A DNA stretch of 64,000 nt from Streptomyces sp. NBC_00083 (GTDB lineage Bacteria; Actinomycetota; Actinomycetes; Streptomycetales; Streptomycetaceae): the NCBI RefSeq assembly GCF_026343295.1, contig NZ_JAPELY010000001.1, forward strand, positions 930,001-994,000. Reading direction: 5' to 3'. Positions within the stretch are counted from its first letter, which is position 1, and the number at the start of each line of letters is the position of its first letter. Positions 1-9,929 of this stretch are shown piece after piece. The notes beneath the pieces are model-generated. The model searched no databases and was not told where the DNA came from. It saw only the letters and a list, made by a program, of their open reading frames with translations. The translations under genes and the position numbers were made by a program.

Positions 1-134
1 CGGGATGGCGTTGTCCCACCTGCGCGTTAGGGTCCATGAATACGAGGGTGGTGGAGTCTGGCGAGCCGGAGTCCGCGCCCCCGGAACGAAGACGCTGAGA
101 CGGCCGAAGCCGTCAGAGACGAGCAGGTGGATAC
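1..134 (+). promoter_or_regulatory. Upstream region of clpP1
   Basis: No coding sequence is convincing here. A -10-like TAGGGT at 28-33 would give a 5' leader of about 95 nt before clpP1. A CAGGTGG ribosome binding site at 122-128 sits 6 nt before the GTG at 135. In Streptomyces the clpP1P2 operon is activated by ClgR; I looked for its box and saw no clear match, so the operator may lie upstream of the window. Confidence 0.4.
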
Positions 135-755
135 GTGACGAATCTGATGCCTTACGCCGCCGGTGAGCCGTCCCTCGGTGGTGGCCTCGGTGACCAGGTC
201 TACAGCCGACTGCTCAACGACCGCATCATCTTCCTCGGCCAGCAGGTCGACGACGAGATCGCCAACAAGATCACCGCCCAGATGCTCCTCCTGGCCGCTG
301 CCGACCAGGACAAGGACATCTACCTCTACATCAACAGCCCCGGTGGCTCGGTGACGGCCGGCATGGCCGTCTACGACACCATGCAGTACATCCAGAACGA
401 CGTGGTCACCATCGGCATGGGCATGGCCGCCTCGATGGGCCAGTTCCTGCTGACCGGTGGCGCCGCGGGCAAGCGCTTCGCGCTCCCCAACACCGACATC
501 CTGATGCACCAGGGCTCCGCCGGCATCGGCGGCACCGCCTCCGACATCAAGATCCAGGCCGAGTACCTGATCCGTACGAAGAAGCGCATGGCGGAGATCA
601 CTGCCGCGCACTCCGGCCAGACCGTCGAGACGATCATCCGCGACGGCGACCGCGACCGCTGGTACACGGCGGAGGAGGCCAAGGAGTACGGCCTCATCGA
701 CGAGATCATCTCCGCTGCCTCGGGCGTTCCGGGCGGCGGCGGCACCGGGGTCTGA
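135..755 (+). CDS. clpP1: ATP-dependent Clp protease proteolytic subunit ClpP1
   Basis: Serine protease subunit that forms the barrel-shaped ClpP chamber and degrades substrates unfolded by ClpX or ClpC in the cytoplasm. The 206-residue protein has the family's usual length and a complete triad: Ser100 in GMAASMGQF, His125 in MHQGSAG and Asp174 in RDRW. The SPGGS oligomerisation and oxyanion segment is at 68-72. The GTG start at 135 is supported by CAGGTGG 6 nt upstream. It is followed after 61 nt by a second ClpP and then ClpX, the standard Streptomyces order, in which ClpP1 and ClpP2 are thought to make a mixed two-ring particle. Confidence 0.97.
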   Translation: MTNLMPYAAGEPSLGGGLGDQVYSRLLNDRIIFLGQQVDDEIANKITAQMLLLAAADQDKDIYLYINSPGGSVTAGMAVYDTMQYIQNDVVTIGMGMAASMGQFLLTGGAAGKRFALPNTDILMHQGSAGIGGTASDIKIQAEYLIRTKKRMAEITAAHSGQTVETIIRDGDRDRWYTAEEAKEYGLIDEIISAASGVPGGGGTGV

Positions 756-816
756 TCCCCCGACGCGCACCGCTACCCCTGCCCACTTGAACGCCACCAG
801 GATGGTGAACACCCCC

Positions 817-1485
817 ATGAGCAACTTCAACTCGGCCCCCGCGAACGGCCTCTACACCGGTCCGCAGGTCGACAACCGCTACATCGTCCCGCGCTTCGTC
901 GAGCGCACCTCGCAGGGCGTGCGCGAGTACGACCCGTACGCGAAGCTCTTCGAGGAGCGCGTGATCTTCCTCGGCGTGCAGATCGACGACGCGTCCGCCA
1001 ACGACGTGATGGCGCAGCTCCTGTGCCTGGAGTCGATGGACCCGGACCGCGACATCTCGATCTACATCAACAGCCCGGGTGGTTCCTTCACCGCCCTCAC
1101 GGCGATCTACGACACGATGCAGTTCGTGAAGCCCGACATCCAGACGGTCTGCATGGGCCAGGCGGCCTCCGCCGCCGCCGTCCTGCTCGCCGCCGGCACG
1201 CCGGGCAAGCGCATGGCGCTGCCCAACGCGCGCGTCCTGATCCACCAGCCCTCGGGCGGCACCGGCCGTGAGCAGCTCTCCGACCTGGAGATCGCGGCCA
1301 ACGAGATCCTCCGGATGCGTACGCAGCTGGAGGACATGCTGGCCAAGCACTCGACGACGCCGATCGAGAAGATCCGCGACGACATCGAGCGCGACAAGAT
1401 CCTCACGGCCGAGGACGCGCTGTCCTACGGCCTGGTGGACCAGATCGTTTCCACCCGCAAGACGACGACCTCCGCGGCCGCCTGA
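817..1485 (+). CDS. clpP2: ATP-dependent Clp protease proteolytic subunit ClpP2
   Basis: Second ClpP subunit, expected to pair with ClpP1 in a hetero-tetradecamer. Numbering from ATG 817 (222 residues), the triad is intact: Ser118 in MGQAASAAA, His143 in LIHQPSG and Asp193 in ERDK; SPGGS is at 86-90. The N-terminus carries about 20 more residues before the core than ClpP1, as expected for actinobacterial ClpP2. The start is uncertain: ATG 802 and TTG 787 are in frame, but 817 is preceded by a GGTG element about 9 nt away. It is probably co-transcribed with clpP1. A strong hairpin follows at 1499-1536. Confidence 0.95.
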   Translation: MSNFNSAPANGLYTGPQVDNRYIVPRFVERTSQGVREYDPYAKLFEERVIFLGVQIDDASANDVMAQLLCLESMDPDRDISIYINSPGGSFTALTAIYDTMQFVKPDIQTVCMGQAASAAAVLLAAGTPGKRMALPNARVLIHQPSGGTGREQLSDLEIAANEILRMRTQLEDMLAKHSTTPIEKIRDDIERDKILTAEDALSYGLVDQIVSTRKTTTSAAA

Positions 1486-1498
1486 GCCGCTTCGGCGA

Positions 1499-1536
1499 CC
1501 TTGGCGCGGTCCACGCACAAGTGAACCGCGCCAAGG
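1499..1536 (+). terminator. Hairpin terminator after clpP2
   Basis: A perfect 12-bp stem (1499-1510 with 1525-1536) encloses a 14-nt loop just after the clpP2 stop. It should end or attenuate the clpP1P2 transcript before clpX. A second G/C hairpin at about 1578-1600 resembles the core of the intergenic repeats seen near 32.7 kb. Confidence 0.6.
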
Positions 1537-1661
1537 GGGGCCCGAACGAGGGGCTCGGCAAGGTACCGTCGGTAGGGGGTCTGGGGGCGTCCCCCCGGAC
1601 AACGCAGTAGGCACCAGGAGGCGGCGCACATGGCGTCTCCCAGGCGAAGGGGAAGCACCTC

Positions 1662-2954
1662 GTGGCACGCATCGGTGACGGCGGCGACCTGCTCAAGTGC
1701 TCGTTCTGCGGAAAGAGCCAGAAGCAGGTGAAGAAGCTCATCGCAGGCCCCGGTGTGTACATCTGCGACGAGTGCATCGACCTCTGCAACGAGATCATCG
1801 AGGAGGAGCTCGCCGAGTCCTCCGAGGTGCGGTGGGAGGAACTCCCCAAGCCGCGCGAGATCTACGAGTTCCTCGAGGGGTACGTCGTCGGGCAGGAGCC
1901 CGCGAAGAAGGCCCTCTCGGTGGCGGTCTACAACCACTACAAGCGCGTACAGGCCGGCGAGAACGGCGGCGGCACGGGCCGCGACGACGCGATCGAGCTC
2001 GCGAAGTCCAACATCCTGCTCCTCGGCCCCACAGGCTCCGGCAAGACGCTGCTCGCGCAGACCCTGGCGCGCATGCTCAACGTGCCGTTCGCCATCGCCG
2101 ACGCCACCGCGCTCACCGAGGCGGGCTACGTCGGCGAGGACGTCGAGAACATCCTGCTGAAGCTGATCCAGGCCGCGGACTACGACGTCAAGAAGGCCGA
2201 GACCGGGATCATCTACATCGACGAGATCGACAAGGTCGCCCGCAAGAGCGAGAACCCGTCGATCACCCGCGATGTGAGCGGCGAGGGCGTCCAGCAGGCC
2301 CTGCTGAAGATCCTGGAGGGCACCACCGCCTCCGTCCCGCCGCAGGGCGGACGCAAGCACCCGCACCAGGAGTTCATCCAGATCGACACGACGAACGTCC
2401 TGTTCATCGTGGGCGGTGCCTTCGCGGGCCTTGAGAAGATCATCGAGTCGCGGGCCGGCGCCAAGGGCATCGGCTTCGGCGCGACGATCCGCTCCAAGCG
2501 GGAGATCGAGGCGAGCGACCAGTTCCAGGAGGTCATGCCGGAGGACCTGGTGAAGTTCGGGATGATCCCCGAGTTCATCGGCCGGCTCCCCGTTCTGACC
2601 TCGGTCCACAACCTCGACCGCGAAGCGCTCCTGCAGATCCTGGTCGAGCCGCGCAACGCGCTCGTCAAGCAGTACCAGCGCCTGTTCGAACTCGACGGCG
2701 TGGAGCTGGACTTCGACCGCCCGGCCCTCGAAGCCATCGCCGACCAGGCCATCCTGCGCGGCACCGGAGCCCGTGGTCTGCGCGCGATCATGGAGGAAGT
2801 CCTCCAGTCGGTGATGTACGAGGTGCCGTCCCGCAAGGACGTCGCCCGGGTCGTCATCACCGCGGACGTGGTCCGCAACAACGTCAACCCGACGCTGGTC
2901 CCGCGCGAGCCGCGCATCGTGAAGAACGACGGGCGGCACGAGAAGAGCGCGTAG
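1662..2954 (+). CDS. clpX: ATP-dependent Clp protease ATP-binding subunit ClpX
   Basis: AAA+ unfoldase that recognises tagged proteins and feeds them to ClpP. The 430-residue protein has the full ClpX architecture: an N-terminal zinc-binding domain with C13-x2-C16 and C35-x2-C38, Walker A GPTGSGKT at 122-129, Walker B IIYIDEID at 183-190, the sensor region, and the ClpB-D2-like small domain from about residue 315. The IGF loop that docks onto ClpP is visible as GIGFGA near 269-274. GTG 1662 follows a GGGGAAG element. The gap from clpP2 and the hairpin in it suggest its own promoter as well as read-through. Confidence 0.97.
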   Translation: MARIGDGGDLLKCSFCGKSQKQVKKLIAGPGVYICDECIDLCNEIIEEELAESSEVRWEELPKPREIYEFLEGYVVGQEPAKKALSVAVYNHYKRVQAGENGGGTGRDDAIELAKSNILLLGPTGSGKTLLAQTLARMLNVPFAIADATALTEAGYVGEDVENILLKLIQAADYDVKKAETGIIYIDEIDKVARKSENPSITRDVSGEGVQQALLKILEGTTASVPPQGGRKHPHQEFIQIDTTNVLFIVGGAFAGLEKIIESRAGAKGIGFGATIRSKREIEASDQFQEVMPEDLVKFGMIPEFIGRLPVLTSVHNLDREALLQILVEPRNALVKQYQRLFELDGVELDFDRPALEAIADQAILRGTGARGLRAIMEEVLQSVMYEVPSRKDVARVVITADVVRNNVNPTLVPREPRIVKNDGRHEKSA

Positions 2955-2977
2955 CGCCTCGGTTGGTCGTGCACGAC

Positions 2978-3020
2978 AGAGGGCCCGCCCGGTCGACTTC
3001 CTTGACCGGGCGGGCCCTCT
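2978..3020. terminator. Bidirectional terminator between clpX and the PYGQ-rich gene
   Basis: A perfect 17-bp inverted repeat (2978-2994 with 3004-3020) with a 9-nt loop lies exactly between two convergent genes, so it can end transcripts from both sides. Confidence 0.85.
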
Positions 3021-3038
3021 GATGCGCTCCGGGCGCTC

Positions 3039-4037
3039 CTAGGCCTTCTGGCGAGCCGTGTTGTAGAGCGTGGCGGTCTCCTTGGCCACGTCATCCATGG
3101 ACGGGCCGCCACCGGTCAGGGCCTTGCCCATGTCCACCATGGTCACCACGCCGTACGTGCTGTAGTCGGCCCACACGCACGCGGGCACCAGGAACTCCTT
3201 CGGCGCCTTCGACGACCCGCTGGTGTCGGAGTTCTTGAACTTGAAGTTCTGGCACTTCATCAGCGCGCCCGAGAACCCGGCCGGCTTGAAGGCCTTGGCG
3301 TCGCCCACCGTCTGGATGCTGACGCTGGGGTCCTTGCTGTCCTTGATGTTCTGGAACGACGAGTCGACGACCTTCGCCGGGTCGTCGATCTGGCCCCAGA
3401 CACCCTGGAAGTTGATGGCCTTGCCGGCCAGCGGGTTGCTCGTGTCGCTCAGCGCGTAGTTCGCGACGACCTGCTGCGGGTTCTTCACGCCGGCCGCCTC
3501 GGCCTTCGACTTCTCGTCAGCCGACAGCGGCGTCGACTTGTCGGCGCCGTTCTTCTTGAACTCGTCGACCGCCGCCGGCGGGACGATCTTGTAGCCCTTG
3601 GTGCTCGCCGACACGTCGCTGTTGCTCGCGCCGCCGCCCTTGGTGAGGAACCACACGCCGCCGCCTATCACCGCGACCGCCACGACGGCCGCCGTGATGA
3701 TCAGGCCCGTCTTCTTCTTCGGGGCCGGGGGCACGGGCTGCATCGGGGCGCCGTACGGGGGCTGCTGGCCGTACGGGGGCTGCTGGGGCGGCTGGCCGTA
3801 CGGGCCGGGCTGCTGCTGCGGGTAGCCGTAGGGCTGCTGCGGGGGCTGCTGGCCGTAGGGGCCCGGCTGCTGCGGCGGAACGCCCTGAGGGGCCTGCTGC
3901 GGGTAGCCGTAGCCGGGCTGCGGCTGACCGGGCTGGGGCTGGCCGGGCTGCCCGTAAGGCTGCTGCGGGGGCTGCTGGCCGTACGGGCCGGGCTGCTGGG
4001 GCTGGCCGCCGTACGGGCCCGGCTGGTTGTGACTCAT
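3039..4037 (-). CDS. PYGQ-rich single-pass membrane protein of unknown function
   Basis: The 332-residue product is not assignable to a characterised function. Residues 1-105 are low complexity, built from repeated PGPYGQQPP and QQPYG blocks. A basic KKK at 107-109 precedes one membrane segment at about 111-131, followed by a 200-residue extracytoplasmic domain with two cysteines near 260 and 287 that could form a disulfide. This layout (disordered cytoplasmic tail, one helix, small external domain) is common in Streptomyces proteins encoded beside clpX. ATG 4037 is the only start that keeps the repeat region. The gene converges on clpX and diverges from valS. Confidence 0.8.
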   Translation of the reverse strand: MSHNQPGPYGGQPQQPGPYGQQPPQQPYGQPGQPQPGQPQPGYGYPQQAPQGVPPQQPGPYGQQPPQQPYGYPQQQPGPYGQPPQQPPYGQQPPYGAPMQPVPPAPKKKTGLIITAAVVAVAVIGGGVWFLTKGGGASNSDVSASTKGYKIVPPAAVDEFKKNGADKSTPLSADEKSKAEAAGVKNPQQVVANYALSDTSNPLAGKAINFQGVWGQIDDPAKVVDSSFQNIKDSKDPSVSIQTVGDAKAFKPAGFSGALMKCQNFKFKNSDTSGSSKAPKEFLVPACVWADYSTYGVVTMVDMGKALTGGGPSMDDVAKETATLYNTARQKA

Positions 4038-4162
4038 TGCTGGGTTCCCCCTAGGAATGCTTATCCGATCCGGACATCCTCACCGAAGAGTCGCCGACGT
4101 GGTGCATCGGGGGGCTCACCGTTACCAAAGATTCCCGTTTCAGTACGGGCCGGTGACACCTC

Positions 4163-4168
4163 TAAACT
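4163..4168 (+). promoter_or_regulatory. -10 element of valS, leaderless transcript
   Basis: TAAACT ends 6 nt before the GTG start of valS, placing the transcription start at or next to the start codon. No ribosome binding site is present, which fits translation of a leaderless mRNA. Confidence 0.55.
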
Positions 4169-4174
4169 GGCCCG

Positions 4175-6799
4175 GTGACCGAGAACACTCAGCAGCAGAA
4201 TCCAGCGCCCACCACCGAACTGCCGACCCAGTACGCGCCGGCCGAGGTAGAGGGGAAGCTGTATGAGCGCTGGGTAGAGCGCGGGTACTTCGAGGTGGAC
4301 GCGAAGAGCGAGAAGCCCGCGTACACCATCGTCATCCCCCCGCCGAACGTCACCGGCTCCCTCCACCTGGGCCACGCCTTCGAGCACACGCTGATCGACG
4401 CCCTGACCCGCCGTAAGCGCATGCAGGGCTTCGAGACGCTGTGGCAGCCCGGCATGGACCACGCGGGCATCGCCACGCAGAACGTCGTCGAGCGCGAGCT
4501 CGCCAAGGAAGGCAAGTCCCGGCACGACCTGGGCCGCGAGGACTTCGTCGAGCGGGTCTGGCAGTGGAAGGCCGAGTCCGGCGGTCAGATCGCCGGGCAG
4601 ATGCGGCGCCTGGGCGAGGGCCTGGCGTGGAGCCGGGACCGGTTCACCATGGACGAGGGGCTCTCGCGCGCCGTCCAGACCGTCTTCAAGAAGATGTTCG
4701 ACGACGGCCTGATCTACCGCGCCGAGCGCATCATCAACTGGTGCCCGCGCTGTCTGACGGCCATCTCGGACATCGAGGTCGACTACCAGGACGACGACGG
4801 CGAGCTCGTCTCCATGAAGTACGGCGAGGGTGACGACTCCATCGTCGTCGCCACGACTCGCGCGGAGACGATGCTCGGCGACACCGCCGTCGCCGTCCAC
4901 CCCGATGACGAGCGCTACGCCCACCTCATCGGCAAGCAGATCAAGCTGCCGCTGACCGACCGTACGATCCCCGTCGTCGCGGACACGCACGTCGACCCGG
5001 AGTTCGGTACCGGCGCCGTCAAGGTGACCCCGGCGCACGACCCGAACGACTTCGCGATCGGCCAGCGCCACGACCTCGAATCCATCGAAGTCCTCGACGA
5101 GCGCGGTGTGATCACCGTGCACGGGCCCTTCGCGGGCCTGGACCGCTTCGAGGCGCGGTCGGCGATCGTCGCCGCGCTGCGGGCCGAGGGCCGGATCGTC
5201 GCCGAGAAGCGCCCCTACGTCCACTCGGTGGGCCACTGCTCGCGCTGCAAGACGACGCTGGAACCGCGCCTGTCGATGCAGTGGTGGGTCAAGGTCGAGA
5301 CGCTCGCCAAGGCCGCCGGTGACGCGGTCCGTGACGGCCGGGTCGACATCCACCCGGCGGACATGTCGCAGCGCTACTTCGACTGGGTCGACAACCTCAA
5401 CGACTGGTGCATCTCGCGCCAGCTGTGGTGGGGCCACCGGATCCCGGTCTGGCACGGCCCGGACGGCGAGCTGGTCTGCGTCGGTCCCGACGAGGAGCCG
5501 CCCACGGCTGAGGGCTGGACGCAGGACACCGACGTCCTCGACACGTGGTTCTCGTCCGGTCTGTGGCCGTTCTCCACGCTCGGCTGGCCCGAGCAGACGC
5601 CGGACCTGGAGAAGTTCTATCCGAACTCCGTCCTGGTCACCGGCTACGACCTGATGTTCTTCTGGGTCGCCCGGATGATGATGTTCGGTCTGTACGCGAT
5701 GGACGGTCAGCCGCCGTTCCGCACGATCGCGTTCCACGGCATGGTCCGCGACGAGTTCGGCAAGAAGATGTCGAAGTCGTTCGGCAACACGGTCAACCCG
5801 CTGGACTGGATGGACAAGTACGGCTCCGACGCGCTGCGCTTCACCCTGGCACGCGGGGCCAACCCCGGCGTCGACGTGCCGATCGGCGAGGACTGGGTCC
5901 AGGCGTCCCGCAACTTCGCCAACAAGATCTGGAACGCCACGCGCTTCGCGCTGATGAACGGTGCGACCATCGAGGGCGAACTCCCGCCCGTGGAGCGGCT
6001 GTCGGCGACCGACCGCTGGATCCTGTCGCGGCTCAACAAGACCGTGGCCGAGGTCGACGCGTACTACGAGGACTACCAGTTCGCCAAGCTCAGCGAGGCG
6101 CTCTACCACTTCGCGTGGGACGAGGTCTTCGACTGGTACGTCGAGCTGTCGAAGACGACGTTCTTCGCGGGCGGCGAGCAGGCGAAGGTCTCGGGCCGGG
6201 TCCTCGGCGAGGTGCTCGACGTGATGCTGCGCGTCCTGCACCCGATCGTCCCGTTCGTCACCGACACCCTGTGGACGACGCTGACCGGCGGCGAGTCCCT
6301 CGTGATCGCGGACTGGCCCAAGGACAGTGGCTTCCGCGACGAGGCCGCCGAGCGCGAGATCGAACTCGTCCAGCAGGTCGTCACCGAGGTGCGCCGCTTC
6401 CGTTCCGACCAGGGTCTCCAGCCCGGCCAGAAGGTCCCGGCCGAGCTGACCCTGACCGGCACCGCGCTCGCCCCGCACGAGGCGGCCATCCGTCAGCTGC
6501 TGCGGCTCCAGCCGGCCGGCGAGGGCTTCCACGCCACCGCCTCGCTGCCGGTCGCGGGCGCCACGGTCGCGCTCGACCTGTCGGGCACCATCGACGTCGA
6601 GGCCGAGCGCAAGCGCCTCACCAAGGACCTCGGGGCGGCCGAGAAGGAGAAGGCGGACGCCAACAAGAAGCTCGGCAACGAGGCGTTCCTCGCGAAGGCC
6701 CCGGACAACGTGGTCGACAAGATCCGCGCCCGGCTCGCCAAGGCCGAGGCCGACATCGAGCGGATCGGCAACCAGATCGCGGGTCTGCCGCAGGGCTGA
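4175..6799 (+). CDS. valS: Valine--tRNA ligase
   Basis: Class I aminoacyl-tRNA synthetase charging tRNA-Val. The 874-residue protein has the ATP-binding HLGH at 64-67 (within [12 protein letters not shown]), the CP1 editing domain roughly 190-340, the KMSKS loop at 531-535, an anticodon-binding helical domain and a C-terminal coiled coil from about 800 that is rich in Glu, Lys and Ala. I see no T-box upstream. The GTG start has no ribosome binding site but lies 6 nt after a TAAACT box. A 13-bp hairpin terminator follows the stop. Confidence 0.97.
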   Translation: MTENTQQQNPAPTTELPTQYAPAEVEGKLYERWVERGYFEVDAKSEKPAYTIVIPPPNVTGSLHLGHAFEHTLIDALTRRKRMQGFETLWQPGMDHAGIATQNVVERELAKEGKSRHDLGREDFVERVWQWKAESGGQIAGQMRRLGEGLAWSRDRFTMDEGLSRAVQTVFKKMFDDGLIYRAERIINWCPRCLTAISDIEVDYQDDDGELVSMKYGEGDDSIVVATTRAETMLGDTAVAVHPDDERYAHLIGKQIKLPLTDRTIPVVADTHVDPEFGTGAVKVTPAHDPNDFAIGQRHDLESIEVLDERGVITVHGPFAGLDRFEARSAIVAALRAEGRIVAEKRPYVHSVGHCSRCKTTLEPRLSMQWWVKVETLAKAAGDAVRDGRVDIHPADMSQRYFDWVDNLNDWCISRQLWWGHRIPVWHGPDGELVCVGPDEEPPTAEGWTQDTDVLDTWFSSGLWPFSTLGWPEQTPDLEKFYPNSVLVTGYDLMFFWVARMMMFGLYAMDGQPPFRTIAFHGMVRDEFGKKMSKSFGNTVNPLDWMDKYGSDALRFTLARGANPGVDVPIGEDWVQASRNFANKIWNATRFALMNGATIEGELPPVERLSATDRWILSRLNKTVAEVDAYYEDYQFAKLSEALYHFAWDEVFDWYVELSKTTFFAGGEQAKVSGRVLGEVLDVMLRVLHPIVPFVTDTLWTTLTGGESLVIADWPKDSGFRDEAAEREIELVQQVVTEVRRFRSDQGLQPGQKVPAELTLTGTALAPHEAAIRQLLRLQPAGEGFHATASLPVAGATVALDLSGTIDVEAERKRLTKDLGAAEKEKADANKKLGNEAFLAKAPDNVVDKIRARLAKAEADIERIGNQIAGLPQG

Positions 6800-6824
6800 C
6801 AGAGCGCGGCACAGAGCACGGCGA

Positions 6825-6858
6825 GGGCCCCCGGAGCATTCCGCTCCGGGGGCCCTTT
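6825..6858. terminator. Bidirectional terminator after valS
   Basis: A perfect 13-bp stem (6825-6837 with 6843-6855), a 5-nt loop and a short T run lie between the convergent valS and VKOR genes. Confidence 0.8.
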
Positions 6859-6890
6859 CCGCGTACGTCGGCTCCGTACCGCCCCGTCGC

Positions 6891-7457
6891 TCAGAACAGC
6901 CGGTCGCCGAGCTCCGCCCACACCAGGGCCGCCACGACCGCGTAGATCGTCAGCGGCACCAGCCAGTGCGGCCGTACCCGGCGCACCCAGGAGCGGGGCC
7001 GGGCCGTGTGCCGGGTGACGTACCAGAACAGCGGGATCATCACCGCCCACACCAGCAGGCACCACGGGCACAGGGCCCCGATGACGTACAGGCACTGGCC
7101 GATCAGCCACACCGTGAGGGCGAAGCCCGCCGTGACGCCGGCCCGGATGCCGAGCCACAGCCACCGGGGGAACTCCGCGCCCGAGAGCAGCGCGAGCCCC
7201 AGCGCCGCGAGGGCGGCGAACGCGCCGATCCCGAGCAGCATGTTGGGGAAGCCGAGGAGGTTGCCCTGCCAGGTGTCCATCACGTCGCCGCAGCTGAGCA
7301 CCGCGTTGATGTTGCAGCCGGGGGAGAAGGCCGGGTTCTCCAGGGTGTGGACGCGGTCGGCGGTCAGGACGGCCGATGCGAGGGTGCCGAGCAGCCCGCC
7401 GATCAGGAGGAGCAGGGCGGTGCCGCGCGCCGGGCGGCGGGAGGAGGGGGCGGGCAT
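6891..7457 (-). CDS. Vitamin K epoxide reductase (VKOR) family membrane protein
   Basis: Probable membrane partner for disulfide formation, transferring electrons from a periplasm-side thiol oxidase to quinone. The 188-residue protein has about five hydrophobic helices and the VKOR cysteine set: the loop pair C48 and C56 (GCNINAVLSCGDV) and the active-site C130-P-W-C133 in the fourth helix. Bacterial VKOR proteins substitute for DsbB. No DsbA-like gene is adjacent, so its partner must be elsewhere. ATG 7457 is the start. It diverges from the histidine kinase gene. Confidence 0.88.
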   Translation of the reverse strand: MPAPSSRRPARGTALLLLIGGLLGTLASAVLTADRVHTLENPAFSPGCNINAVLSCGDVMDTWQGNLLGFPNMLLGIGAFAALAALGLALLSGAEFPRWLWLGIRAGVTAGFALTVWLIGQCLYVIGALCPWCLLVWAVMIPLFWYVTRHTARPRSWVRRVRPHWLVPLTIYAVVAALVWAELGDRLF

Positions 7458-7529
7458 GGTTCCACGCTAGGGATCCGCCGGGCCGTCGGGGGAGGGCCGA
7501 AAGGACGGGAGGAGCGTGCGACATATCAC

Positions 7530-7539
7530 TAAATTTAGG
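7530..7539. promoter_or_regulatory. AT-rich palindrome in the VKOR / kinase divergent gap
   Basis: CTAAATTTAG is a perfect 10-bp palindrome in a short AT-rich island. It lies 37 nt before the kinase start and about 70 nt upstream of the VKOR start, so it could be an operator for either gene. Function is a guess. Confidence 0.3.
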
Positions 7540-7575
7540 CCGTTCGGCTTAAGCGTCCGGGCCCAAAGACCTTGG

Positions 7576-8748
7576 ATGATGGAGGGCATGCACTCCCCGC
7601 CCTCCCCCTCCGCGCCCCAGCGCGCGCTGGCGAAGGCGCGCGCCGTGAGCGCGCGCTGGGTGGGCGAGGAGCGTGCGATGGACGTGCTGATCGCGCTGAG
7701 CTGCTTCGGCCTGATGATCCTCGACGTGCCGGGCCTCGCCCGCGACGACAACTCCCTCAACAGCTACACCGCGCCCCCCGTCCTCGCGCTCGGCGCGGCG
7801 ACCCTGCTCCTGCGGCGCCGCTGGCCGTGGCTGCCGTACCTCGTGGCGCTCGGCTATCTGGGCTGGCTGCACCAGCTGAACCTGGTGCAGTTCGCGCTCT
7901 ACTCGCTGGGCCGCTTCCGGGGGCGGCGCGCGGGCATCGTCGCGACCTGCGGGTACATCGCGGTGGCGTACGTCCTGTTCAACCTGCCGGGCTGGCCCGA
8001 CATCCGGGGCGAGACGCTCAGTTCGTTCCTGGCGATCGTGGTGCCGGTGGGGGTGCTCGCCTCCGGCGTCGGGATCTCCGCCTACCGGCACGACCTCGTC
8101 CGCGAGCTGGAGGTGCAGCGCGCCGAGAGCGCGGCGCTGCACGCCGTGCAGGCCGAGCGGGTCTCGGTGGCCCGGGACGTGCACGACATGGTGGGCCGGG
8201 AGCTGACGATGCTCGCGGTGCGCTCGGAGGTGCTCTCGGTGCGGGCCAGGAACGAGCCGCACCACAAGGACTTCGAGGAGCTCGCCGACAGCGCGCGCCG
8301 GGCCCACCTCATGCTGAACGAGATCATCGTGCGGCGCGCCGACGAGCGCACCGCCACGCCGGGCCTCGACGGGCTGCCGGCGCTCGCCGAGGAGAGCCGC
8401 CTCGCGGGCACCCCGGTGGGGCTCGACATCGAGGCGGCCGCACACCGGCTCTCCCCGCTGCGGCAGGCCGCGGTGTACCGGGTGGTGCAGGAGTGCCTGA
8501 CCAACTCGGTCAAGCACGCCCAGGGCGAGCCGGTCGCGGTGACGATCCGGCTGGCCGCGGGGGACCTCGTGGTCACCGTGCAGAACCCGCTGCCGCGCTC
8601 GGCGCCGGTGAAGGCGCCGGTCTCCACGGGGACGGGCACGTTCTCGATGCGGGAGCGGGTGGAGAGCATGGGCGGCTCGCTCGCGACGACCCGTACGGAC
8701 ACCACGTACGAGGTGCGGGCGACGCTCCCGGCAGGCGCGGTGACCTGA
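7576..8748 (+). CDS. Sensor histidine kinase, NarL/DesK-type
   Basis: Membrane sensor kinase expected to autophosphorylate on His203 (ARDVHDMVGREL, the HisKA_3 dimerisation motif) and pass phosphate to a LuxR/NarL-type regulator. From ATG 7576 it has 390 residues: a short cytoplasmic N-terminus, about five membrane helices between 35 and 170, a coiled linker, HisKA_3 at about 193-260 and an HATPase domain with the N-box QECLTNSVKHA near 310. The G-box is shortened. The start could be 7576, 7579 or 7588. No response regulator gene lies next to it, so it is an orphan. Confidence 0.85.
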   Translation: MMEGMHSPPSPSAPQRALAKARAVSARWVGEERAMDVLIALSCFGLMILDVPGLARDDNSLNSYTAPPVLALGAATLLLRRRWPWLPYLVALGYLGWLHQLNLVQFALYSLGRFRGRRAGIVATCGYIAVAYVLFNLPGWPDIRGETLSSFLAIVVPVGVLASGVGISAYRHDLVRELEVQRAESAALHAVQAERVSVARDVHDMVGRELTMLAVRSEVLSVRARNEPHHKDFEELADSARRAHLMLNEIIVRRADERTATPGLDGLPALAEESRLAGTPVGLDIEAAAHRLSPLRQAAVYRVVQECLTNSVKHAQGEPVAVTIRLAAGDLVVTVQNPLPRSAPVKAPVSTGTGTFSMRERVESMGGSLATTRTDTTYEVRATLPAGAVT

Positions 8749-8820
8749 CCGGCCCGGCCCGGCCCGGCCGGTCGGGCCGGCTCCGACCCGGCCGCTTCCG
8801 ACCCGGCCGCCCCGCGGGCC
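8749..8820. terminator. GC-rich inverted-repeat gap between kinase and mreB-like gene
   Basis: The 72-nt gap between two convergent stops is almost pure G/C, with tandem GGCCC units able to pair with a downstream GGGCCGG, and a 14-nt direct repeat near 8780-8812. It probably acts as a bidirectional terminator. Confidence 0.4.
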
Positions 8821-9828
8821 CTACGTGCCGACGAGCAGCTTCTGCAGCTGGTCGAAGTCCTCCACGCACTTGCCCGCGCCCAGCGCCACACAGTCCAGCG
8901 GGTCGTCCGCCACGAAGACCGGGATGCCGGTCGCCGACGCGATGCGCAGGTCGAGGCCCGGCAGGAGCGCGCCGCCGCCGGTCAGCACGATGCCGTGCTC
9001 CATCACGTCGCCGGCCAGCTCCGGCGGGCACTCCTCCAGGGTGACCCGCACCGCCGCGATGATCGCCTCGACGGGCTCGTCGAGGGCGGCCCGCACCTCG
9101 CGCGCGCCGAGCGAGAGCGTCTTGGGGAGCCCGCGCACCTTCTCGCGGCCCCGCACGGTGAAGGTCCGCTCCTCCAGCTCCTCCTGGCCCGGCACCGGCC
9201 ACGCCGACCCGATCGCGCACTTGACGTCCTCGGCGGTGCGCTCGCCTATGAGCAGCGAGTGCTCCTTGCGTACGTAGTCGGTGATCGCGGTGTCCAGGCG
9301 GTCGCCGCCCACCCGCAGGGACTGCGAGGTCACGATGCCGCCGAGCGAGATCACGGCGACCTCGGTGGTGCCGCCGCCGATGTCCACCACCATGGAGCCG
9401 CGCGGGTCCGCGACCGGCAGGCCCGCCCCGATCGCCGCCGCCATCGGCTCCTCGATGATGTGCACGGCCTTCGCGCCGGCCCGCTGGGAGGCGTGCACGA
9501 TGGCGCGCCGCTCCACCGGGGTCACCCCACTCGGCACGCACACCACCATGCGGGTGCGCGGGCGGCGCCCCGGCACGGCCTTCTTCACGAAGTGGCGGAT
9601 CATCTCCTCGGCCGCTTCGTAGTCGCTGATCACGCCGTCCCGCAGCGGCCGGATCGCGGTGATCGAACCGGGCGTGCGGCCGATGGTCTCCTTGGCCTCC
9701 GTGCCGACGGCGAGCGCCGCCCGGCCGCCCTCCTTCATCGCCACCACGGACGGCTCGTTGAGCACGATGCCCTGCCCCCGGGCGTAGAGGAGCGTGTTGG
9801 CGGTGCCGAGGTCGATCCCTATGTCCAT
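8821..9828 (-). CDS. MreB-like actin homologue, second copy (Mbl-type)
   Basis: Cytoskeletal ATPase of the MreB/Mbl family. From ATG 9828 it has 335 residues with all actin-fold nucleotide motifs: phosphate 1 [10 protein letters not shown] near the N-terminus, phosphate 2 [13 protein letters not shown] and adenosine motif TGGGALLPG. It lacks the short N-terminal amphipathic extension of the main MreB at 12571 and has several different surface segments, for example PVPGQEELEE in domain IIB. An in-frame TTG at 9837 would add three residues. Streptomyces usually carry an Mbl paralogue elsewhere; here it is within 3 kb of mreB, facing away from folC. Confidence 0.85.
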   Translation of the reverse strand: MDIGIDLGTANTLLYARGQGIVLNEPSVVAMKEGGRAALAVGTEAKETIGRTPGSITAIRPLRDGVISDYEAAEEMIRHFVKKAVPGRRPRTRMVVCVPSGVTPVERRAIVHASQRAGAKAVHIIEEPMAAAIGAGLPVADPRGSMVVDIGGGTTEVAVISLGGIVTSQSLRVGGDRLDTAITDYVRKEHSLLIGERTAEDVKCAIGSAWPVPGQEELEERTFTVRGREKVRGLPKTLSLGAREVRAALDEPVEAIIAAVRVTLEECPPELAGDVMEHGIVLTGGGALLPGLDLRIASATGIPVFVADDPLDCVALGAGKCVEDFDQLQKLLVGT

Positions 9829-9917
9829 GATCGCCAAGTTTGCCCGGAGCGCCCCGGGGACCCGGGGGCCGAAGGTCCCGAAAGGGGCGGGTCCAAGGTC
9901 CTGTCGGTACCCCTCCG

Positions 9918-9923
9918 TAGACT
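9918..9923 (+). promoter_or_regulatory. -10 element of folC, leaderless transcript
   Basis: TAGACT is followed by exactly 6 nt and then the folC GTG, the same geometry as at valS. Confidence 0.55.
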
Positions 9924-9929
9924 GGTCCC

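Noticed and set aside
4038..4174. A T-box riboswitch before valS
   Set aside because: The 137-nt gap lacks the T-box sequence and a terminator, and the -10 box lies only 6 nt from the start codon, leaving no leader RNA.
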